Assembly (NCBI GenBank): GCA_965153455.1
Contig: OZ234493.1
Coordinates: 31,052,213 to 31,116,212 of the forward strand
Reading direction: 5' to 3'
DNA: 64,000 nucleotides
Source of the DNA: Sphagnum compactum
Taxonomy: Eukaryota > Bryophyta > Sphagnopsida > Sphagnales
The notes under the pieces are model-generated. The model saw only the letters and a list, made by a program, of their open reading frames with translations. It ran no database searches and was not told where the DNA came from. The position numbers were made by a program, and so were the translations under genes. Numbering within the stretch: position 1 is the stretch's first letter; each line of letters begins with the position of its first letter. Below are positions 58,301 to 64,000 of this stretch, in pieces.

Positions 58301-59880
58301 TGTATATATGGGTTATAAATTATTCCCATTAAGGATTTGCTTGACTTAACACTTGCAAGTGTAATTATGGTTTCAAAACAAATGCCTACGTTTTGTTGTA
58401 AATAAATTCTAAAAAAAAGTTAGGGAATTAAGACTTAAATAACTTTAGGGTTTAATAAGAGGTTGTGATAGCAATTGATACCTGATTTGTTGATACATGA
58501 TAGAGTCTTCAATACTGCAACAATATATGAACTGTAATATGTATGCAATTCTACTATTGCAAACAAAACACACTACTAAAAATAATCTCTTTACCCAAAA
58601 ATGTTTTTTTGAAAACCATGTCTTCAGCAAGTTTACAAAACTCCAACTTCCTCACAAAAATATTTGTAATATATATAACACAAAATTACTAGCACCAATT
58701 TGCATACCAAATTAGACAGTTACAATTTTGTGGGTGTGGGTTTTTATTATGGAGATGTGAGATGATCTCTTTCATGTTTGTCTCCATAGGACAAGTTGAG
58801 AATATGATGTACAATTCATCTTAATATTTTAACTATTGAAGAAGGTTGTTTGTTTGTTTATTTTGTCACATCGAGATCTCCCAAATCACAAGATTCTCCC
58901 TACAGTGGCACCCAGCAGATGCTTTTTTAATGTTTAGACCAGTGTTTTTTTCTTCTTTTTTGGCGATTTTTTGGCATTTGGTGAAAAACAATTCTGGAAA
59001 ATCGCCATGTTTCCACACACTGTTCAAGCAAGCAGTCAGGATATGTAAGGATTTTTAAGAAATTTCTACTTTCATAAGCTGGTTTATAGCCAAATGTGGC
59101 TAAATCTCCTTCTGGATGATTGCCAATGTGACGACATCACAAAATTGAAAGAAAAGAACCGGTTTAGACCTGCCATGTAGGAGTTGTTGATTTTTTAGTA
59201 TTTCACACTGAAAAATAAATAAAAACAATAATCAATAACCTAGGGAATTTGCGAGTGCACCCTATGTATGGATAGAGAGCCCTCAATGAGCACAGGTGCA
59301 CCACCCAGATGGTTTCATAATTTTCAGACCTTCGGACCATGCCGTGAGAGGTATTGAATTCTGAATACTGTAAAGATGAAGACAAGATGAGTACATTCTG
59401 GGAACATGTAGTCAATTTCACAATCAGGCTTTGTGAGAGTCAACTGCATTTTGTTTGTGAGATTTACAGACTGACCTTGAAGCTTCCAATTGTTGTCACC
59501 TTCCCTTCTCACAGCCACCCATGCCACAATGTGAATTGCCTCCATATCCATGTCTTTGTATTCCTCCCAACTTAAGCTTAAAAGCTCCTTACTGCCTGAC
59601 AATGATGGGACATATATATATATCCATTCCGTCGTTCAGCTCTTGCGGCCATCATTCATGAACTTTAGTTCTCAATGAAAATGTCTGATATTTCTTTCTT
59701 ACGATTTCTGTGATGTGGAAGTGAGAGGGAGCGGATGTGGCAATCAGAAAGTGTGTATTGAGAAAAATGAATTCTTAAAGACTATGAGCTGGTCTTTCAA
59801 TTGAAAAATTTCCTAACTCTCTCCTGTACAGAATACTGAGACAGTCTGTAACTGGTGCAAAGATGCACACAAATGAAAGC
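58301..59880. other. Gene-free DNA between gag remnant and XTH
   Basis: No coding domain seen. From about 58840 to 59340 two short dispersed repeats shared with 51690-51850 and with 44700/45157 are present. The last few hundred bases are the likely 3' UTR of the XTH gene (minus strand). Confidence 0.5.
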
Positions 59881-60963
59881 CTACCATATGGATGTGTGAC
59901 TATCCATCTTGTAGGAAAAGCTGTCATGTGCTTGAAACTCTGAACCCAATTCCAGTAGCCCAGAGTTACGCGTACATTCAGGGTGTGGATCTGGGTATCT
60001 GTAGACATCAGTGCAGTAATCATACACTAACATATTCTCTGTCACCCATTGCAATCGAACCAACTGTTCAACATCCAGGTCCTGGATTGTAGCCTTGTTC
60101 AGCAATGCATCAGAATTCCTTGAGATGCAGGGAGCTATATGTCCCTTGTACCAAGGCACCTCACATCCTTGCACATCATAACCTCGGTATCTTGCTGCAA
60201 ATGGTGCTTTAGCCCAGTTCAATTTTATAGCTCCAGATTGAGTTGCCCATTCCTCACCATTCCACAAGCTGGCAAACACACTCATTGGCTGTCGACATGG
60301 GTATGGTACACCCAAGTCCTCATTGTTTCTGTACACTCGGATAGGTGTTTCATCCACCATGAAAATGATGATCTTCTTGTTCCAGTGAATGGTGTAGTTA
60401 TGGAAATCAGCTGTCGGGTCAAACCATAATTTGATGCGCTGCTCCCGATCTCCAACTCCAGCTGCATACACATTGGTTTGCAGTACATACGGCTTGCCAA
60501 TCTCATTTCCCAAGAACTCAAAATCAAGCTCATCATGCTTCCCACTCAAAGACGATGTGTAGAAAGTGGTGACAGTTCCTGCCGAATCACCAGGATGCAG
60601 CTTCATTTGAATACTGATGCGCCCAAACAAGTACCTGGTATTAGAGGCAAATCCTGCAGCAGCTACCCTGTCAAGGACGAGCTCTGCAACCTCACCTTTC
60701 TCTAATAGCTTGTAATGATCTGCATCTGCTGTGCTCCAGAAATGGCTACAGAACATTGAGTCTGGGCTTGCTGGCCCTCTGTCCATAGATGATTGCACTG
60801 ACATTATTGCTGAGATGAATACCAGAATTGCTAACAGTAAGTGGCAGTCACATTTTGATTCCGGCATTGCCAATCTTGATTGCTGCAGATTATTCCCATC
60901 ATTGCATTCCATTAATCTTCTCTCCATAGCTGCAAGCAATGCAGCCCAGGAAAAAAAACCCAT
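59881..60963 (-). CDS. XTH-like: Xyloglucan endotransglucosylase/hydrolase (GH16), single exon
   Basis: An uninterrupted 360-codon frame. XTHs are secreted and cut and rejoin, or hydrolyse, xyloglucan in the cell wall. The active-site motif HDELDFEFLG is at residues 143-152, with nucleophile E145 and acid/base E149. Other family blocks are GKPYVLQTNVY, LWFDPTADFHNYTIHWN, VDETPIRVYRNNE, YPCRQPMSVFASLWNGEEWA, APFAARYRGYDVQGC and a C-terminal DYCTDVYRYPDPHPEC with the expected cysteines. The preferred start is probably M33 (60867), which puts a clean signal peptide (LLLAILVFISAIMSV) at the N-terminus and yields 328 residues, close to family length. The sequon usual after the active site (GNxT) reads GNEI here, so that glycosylation is absent; NYT at 189-191 is a sequon. 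A tail of about 30 residues follows the last family motif. XTH genes usually have two or three introns; none is seen. Confidence 0.93.
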   Translation of the reverse strand: MGFFSWAALLAAMERRLMECNDGNNLQQSRLAMPESKCDCHLLLAILVFISAIMSVQSSMDRGPASPDSMFCSHFWSTADADHYKLLEKGEVAELVLDRVAAAGFASNTRYLFGRISIQMKLHPGDSAGTVTTFYTSSLSGKHDELDFEFLGNEIGKPYVLQTNVYAAGVGDREQRIKLWFDPTADFHNYTIHWNKKIIIFMVDETPIRVYRNNEDLGVPYPCRQPMSVFASLWNGEEWATQSGAIKLNWAKAPFAARYRGYDVQGCEVPWYKGHIAPCISRNSDALLNKATIQDLDVEQLVRLQWVTENMLVYDYCTDVYRYPDPHPECTRNSGLLELGSEFQAHDSFSYKMDSHTSIW

Positions 60964-62165
60964 CCCTCTGGAATATTCAGATTTACATGCAGCAGGGCTC
61001 TCTCAATTCAACAAGCCACAGAAAATGCAAGTCCAAACTTAACAAGAGCAACGTCTCCCTCAGTTGATCTCAAAATATTGAACTACAACGCCTAAAAAAA
61101 TTAATTGTTTGCATTTCTATGTAGCAGCTTTTGAAGATCCCTGGGGTACAACAGTCTTTGAAAAAGATGCTGTGAGCAGTAGCAGCAGACATCGAAAGGG
61201 GGAAAAGTTAACTGCAGTCAGTAGGAGCACCACAACAAGGAGCGCCGGCAACAACACATCATGCAAAAAGAAAACCCAGTTCTCGAAAACCTAAGAAAAA
61301 GACGACACAGAAAAAACAAGACCCATGAGGGCCTTGAAGCTAGACATGTCTCATGACCAAACAAACCCATGTTGCATGATGTGGAGTAAAGGATGCAAGG
61401 AGGATTCCAGCACTCAAATGCATGTGTAGCAGTAGAAGTAGATATTCTGTGAGTACCGCGTACCTTCTTAAACCTGGGAAAGCTGCAACTCAGGTTGTTG
61501 ATGTACACTACTCTCAAGCAGGCAGTCCCCTCTCTGGGAATGTGTGGGGTGGGGATCTGATAGCTCCACTGCTTCCCCAGAGTACGAAAGATTTGGTTTA
61601 TTGCGGCCGTGCAACTACTGCTACGTGTTGTTTACTAGTTCTTCTCTCCTTGCTACACATACTACGTGTTTGCCGCTTGGGTTTTTCTTCCAAGAAGAAA
61701 TAAGCGCCAAGCCAAGCGGCTATTATACCCTTTCCTTGCAGTTAGTTGTTCCTGGTCAGGCAAAAAAGCTACTCTCAGAAGCACCTCTCTCTCAGCAGCT
61801 CTGCGTCATTCTCGACATTCCTGGCATGGAGTTCGGGGGGCACGGCTACTTTACACTTGGGAAACGGACAGATGTGAGCTGACACTTTTGACCCTTTGTT
61901 TGCGTCGTCGAGTCGAGAGGAAGCGCGTCGCTTAGTATAGGCTACAACCTCACAACGCCAACGTCGAAGGTGTTGTTGATCATCTCCCCCGAGGTTGGCG
62001 CAGTCCAGCGTCAGACAGGGAACAGACGACGGTGGAATCACGCCGCATCAACAGCACAAGACACCCACCCCCACGAAGCAAACAGAAGCCCAAAAAAAGC
62101 GAAGCAAATCAAAGGTGTCACAACACGCACGCAGGCGCAGACCCCGCCCATTGAATAAATGTATT
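60964..62165 (-). other. Presumed 5' region of the XTH gene
   Basis: More GC-rich than the surroundings. Several short open frames on both strands (61218-61517 minus, 61422-61703 plus, 61544-61935 plus, 61775-62041 minus) show no recognisable domain. It could be a long leader, possibly with a 5' UTR intron, if the TATA-like site at 62171-62178 is the promoter. Confidence 0.4.
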
Positions 62166-62170
62166 TGGGT

Positions 62171-62178
62171 ATTTATAT
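62171..62178 (-). promoter_or_regulatory. Possible TATA box for the XTH gene
   Basis: On the minus strand the sequence reads ATATAAATACCC, and 25-35 bases further a GGGCGGGG element follows. The site is 1.2 kb from the XTH start, so a long leader or a 5' UTR intron would be needed. A second candidate (GGGTATAATAG on the minus strand) lies near 61725. Confidence 0.3.
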
Positions 62179-63089
62179 GTATGATGGTGTTTTTTATATT
62201 AGAAAATTATGGATGTGTTTTTTTTAATTATGTATTGTGTACTATTTATTTGTGAGTATTATTTCCAAATTTGAAGTTTCATAATACACATGTCCAAATA
62301 ATTATGTGGTTAATATTATGTTGTGTCATTTGGGAAGTAAATTTTGGGACATAGCCTTGTAATTTAAACACAATGTGTATGGGTTTATGATCTCTCCAAT
62401 AAGTTTCAAAATTATCTTGTTGTATTAGTGCATTGGTCCATATGTGATCTATTTGAGTGTTATAAATAGTAACTATTTTGAAAAAAACAAGTCTTAAACC
62501 ATATATCCATAAAATTTTGTAGTTCCATTGATTGTAATGTGTTTGTTAACATGTTTATATTGAAATTCCCAATTATTATAGTTGGACAATGCATAATTAT
62601 TTTTTGGACAATAGTTTTTTAAATGGAAAGGAATAAGATAGTAGCATATTTGGGAGTTTATAAATTGTAATTACATGTATAGCTTCTCACGTATTTTATT
62701 AAAGGTTGCGACAATGAATTTGTTATTGAAATTATGTTTGACAAAGAGATCATTTCATCATAAAGTATCATTATTCCATGTTGATCATAACAAGATATTA
62801 AATTTGTTATTTAGTATAGCATTGTGAATTTTTTGGTATGTATAAATATTTTGTATTATTGTTTCATTAAAACAAAGAATATATGATGCAAATAAGTTTT
62901 GATTTACAAGGATGTCTTGGAAATGTAAAGAATGAGAGTTAAGGGATTGATAGGTAAAGGTAATATTATATGAAGAGTGGAAAAAAAAAAAAAAGTAACA
63001 AGGTGAGTTATTGAAGCTCAAAAATAGTCAGGATATGGATACGTAGCAAGATTTAATGGTACAAGTTGATAGAAAAGTATAGAGTGACA
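62179..63089. other. Gene-free AT-rich DNA
   Basis: No supported gene. Confidence 0.5.
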
Positions 63090-63644
63090 AGTTGTGACTA
63101 TTGCAAGCCAATGATGTAAGTCGACAACCAACCTAACAAGCCAATAGACCTGACATACCATCCAATCCAGTCATTTAAGGCCTCTGGGTTGCCTTGCAGC
63201 TAATCAATGATGGTTGAACCAACAAGCAGTTAAGCAAATAAAATAAGTTATAACCACCAAGAAGACTTTGTATAAAGGGCACGAAGTCCAATAGTTTTGG
63301 GTTCGCCATTTTTGATAAATAGGCGTTCCAACAATTTAGAGATAGGACACTGTAAATGAAACATGGATTTCCAAGGACATTGTGTGCATGTGTGCGTGTG
63401 TGTGTGTGTGTGTCTATCTATCTGTGTGAGTAGTTTAATCTGTGGCAAGGGCAGATTTGGGAGCAATGTTAGAGCGAGGTTTATGAACTAGTAAAACATC
63501 AATAAAAAAAAGTAAAGCAATGAGGTAATCTACCAAGAAAGCTCGGACCATGGGGTACGTGGTACTTTAATGGATGGCACAAGGAAGAACCCAACAGTTT
63601 ATGAGAGGGGGAAAATGTATATAAAATTAATAAGCTAACATTTG
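63090..63644 (+). mobile_element. Possible LTR of a second, unrelated retrotransposon
   Basis: The sequence ends in AAGCTAACA and is followed at once by a primer-binding-site-like stretch. Inside are a TATA-like TTGTATAAAGGGC (about 63266) and an A-rich CAATAAAAAAAAG (about 63500), as expected for an LTR promoter and polyadenylation region. The left boundary is not defined and no second copy is present, so the call rests on the right edge only. Confidence 0.4.
63381..63412. repeat. (TG)n microsatellite
   Basis: TGTGTGCATGTGTGCG followed by about nine pure TG units and a short TCTATCTATCTG run. Confidence 0.88.
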
Positions 63645-63664
63645 GCGACCATGCTAGGGAATGT
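63645..63664 (+). other. tRNA-Asp-like primer-binding site remnant
   Basis: TTTGGCGACCATGCTAGGGA resembles the TGGCGCC...GGGGA primer-binding site of many plant Ty3/gypsy elements (complementary to the tRNA-Asp 3' end), matching at roughly 14 of 19 positions. It sits directly after an LTR-like CA end. Confidence 0.4.
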
Positions 63665-64000
63665 TGTCATGCCCGTATGCATGGTTTCATACATGAGGTC
63701 GTTTATGGGCATGCCATTCATGCCTTTTAGGGTTAATGTACGCTCTTAGGGTTAGTGTACGTTCTTAAGTTACTGTACATTATTAAGTGTTTAGGGTTTC
63801 AACTTATTGGCAACTATATAAAAGGCAAAGCCCTTCCCTTCTCTTGTTAGTTTTTCTAGAATTCCTTTGTCACGGAAAGTTTTCTCCATAATAGATTGGA
63901 TTTCTAGATGCTCACAACGGCCATTACACGACCACCGTTTACATACACTTCTTTTCTTTCCTTCTTTGCAACTCAATTTTAGAAAAACTATTCTCTATCA
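63665..64000 (+). mobile_element. LTR of the gag-bearing retrotransposon family (copy 2, cut by window edge)
   Basis: Begins TGTCATGCCCGTATGCATGG and aligns with 55391-55745 in the same orientation, including the TATA box (63815-63823) and the TAGATGCTCAC and TTACACGACCA landmarks. It is truncated by the window end. It begins only about 20 bases after the primer-binding-site-like sequence of a different element, so it may be a separate insertion rather than the 3' LTR of the element at 55391. Confidence 0.82.

Noticed and set aside
61422-61935. Overlapping plus-strand open frames upstream of XTH
   Set aside because: Three frames compete over the same GC-richer DNA, none has a domain or good start context, and the region is better explained as the XTH 5' region.
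55391-64000. Treating both LTRs and everything between as one 8.6-kb composite retrotransposon carrying XTH
   Set aside because: The LTRs are rather divergent, no polypurine tract directly precedes the right copy, and a primer-binding-like site of another element abuts it. The right flank is outside the window, so the claim cannot be supported; kept only as a hypothesis.

Overview
The window reads as nuclear DNA of a land plant. Split genes with GT-AG introns, a class III peroxidase, a xyloglucan endotransglucosylase/hydrolase (XTH) and a plant-type vacuolar amino acid transporter all say so. The DNA is AT-rich, gene-poor and full of decayed transposons and degenerate CCTA/TAGG-type tandem repeats, which fits a large-genome plant. 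The transposon fragments remind me of fern or gymnosperm elements, but that is only an impression and I do not name a species.

Layout. 1-189: the last coding stretch of an unidentified gene. 190-10.2 kb: a broken pogo/Tigger-type transposase on the minus strand (about 4.6-6.0 kb), two blocks of tandem repeats (7.8-8.1 and 8.3-8.8 kb) and a 95-bp foldback MITE (9.5 kb). 10.8-12.8 kb: an AVT3-like amino acid transporter with two coding exons, with a MITE remnant just upstream. 14.35-15.0 kb: the C-terminal remnant of a non-LTR reverse transcriptase (minus). 15.7-17.6 kb: minisatellites. 18.1-21.4 kb: a decayed hAT transposase (plus), with a second 5' fragment of the same family near 27.1 kb. 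22-45 kb: almost no coding content, but tandem repeats, three of four copies of a TIR element, and several inverted repeats, including one with arms of about 70 bp at 36.9-37.2 kb. 46.04-48.73 kb: a complete three-exon peroxidase gene with a TATA box upstream and a MITE with clear TAA target-site duplications in intron 2. 49.5-50.1 kb: the fourth TIR-element copy, inverted and carrying a nested 245-bp insertion. 53.5-55.4 kb: degenerate repeats. 55.39 kb: an LTR followed by a decayed gag with two zinc knuckles and no visible pol. 59.88-60.96 kb: an intact, intronless XTH on the minus strand. 63.66 kb to the end: a second LTR of the same family, directly after a primer-binding-site-like sequence of another element.

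Three intact genes stand out. Two act in the apoplast or cell wall (peroxidase, XTH) and one most likely acts at the vacuolar membrane (AVT3-like). They are tens of kilobases apart and form no operon or evident cluster. I found no convincing new biological system. The points most worth checking are the intronless XTH beside gag-LTR remnants, the nested and recurrent MITE families (two of them in or beside genes), and the long inverted repeats that could form hairpin RNAs.
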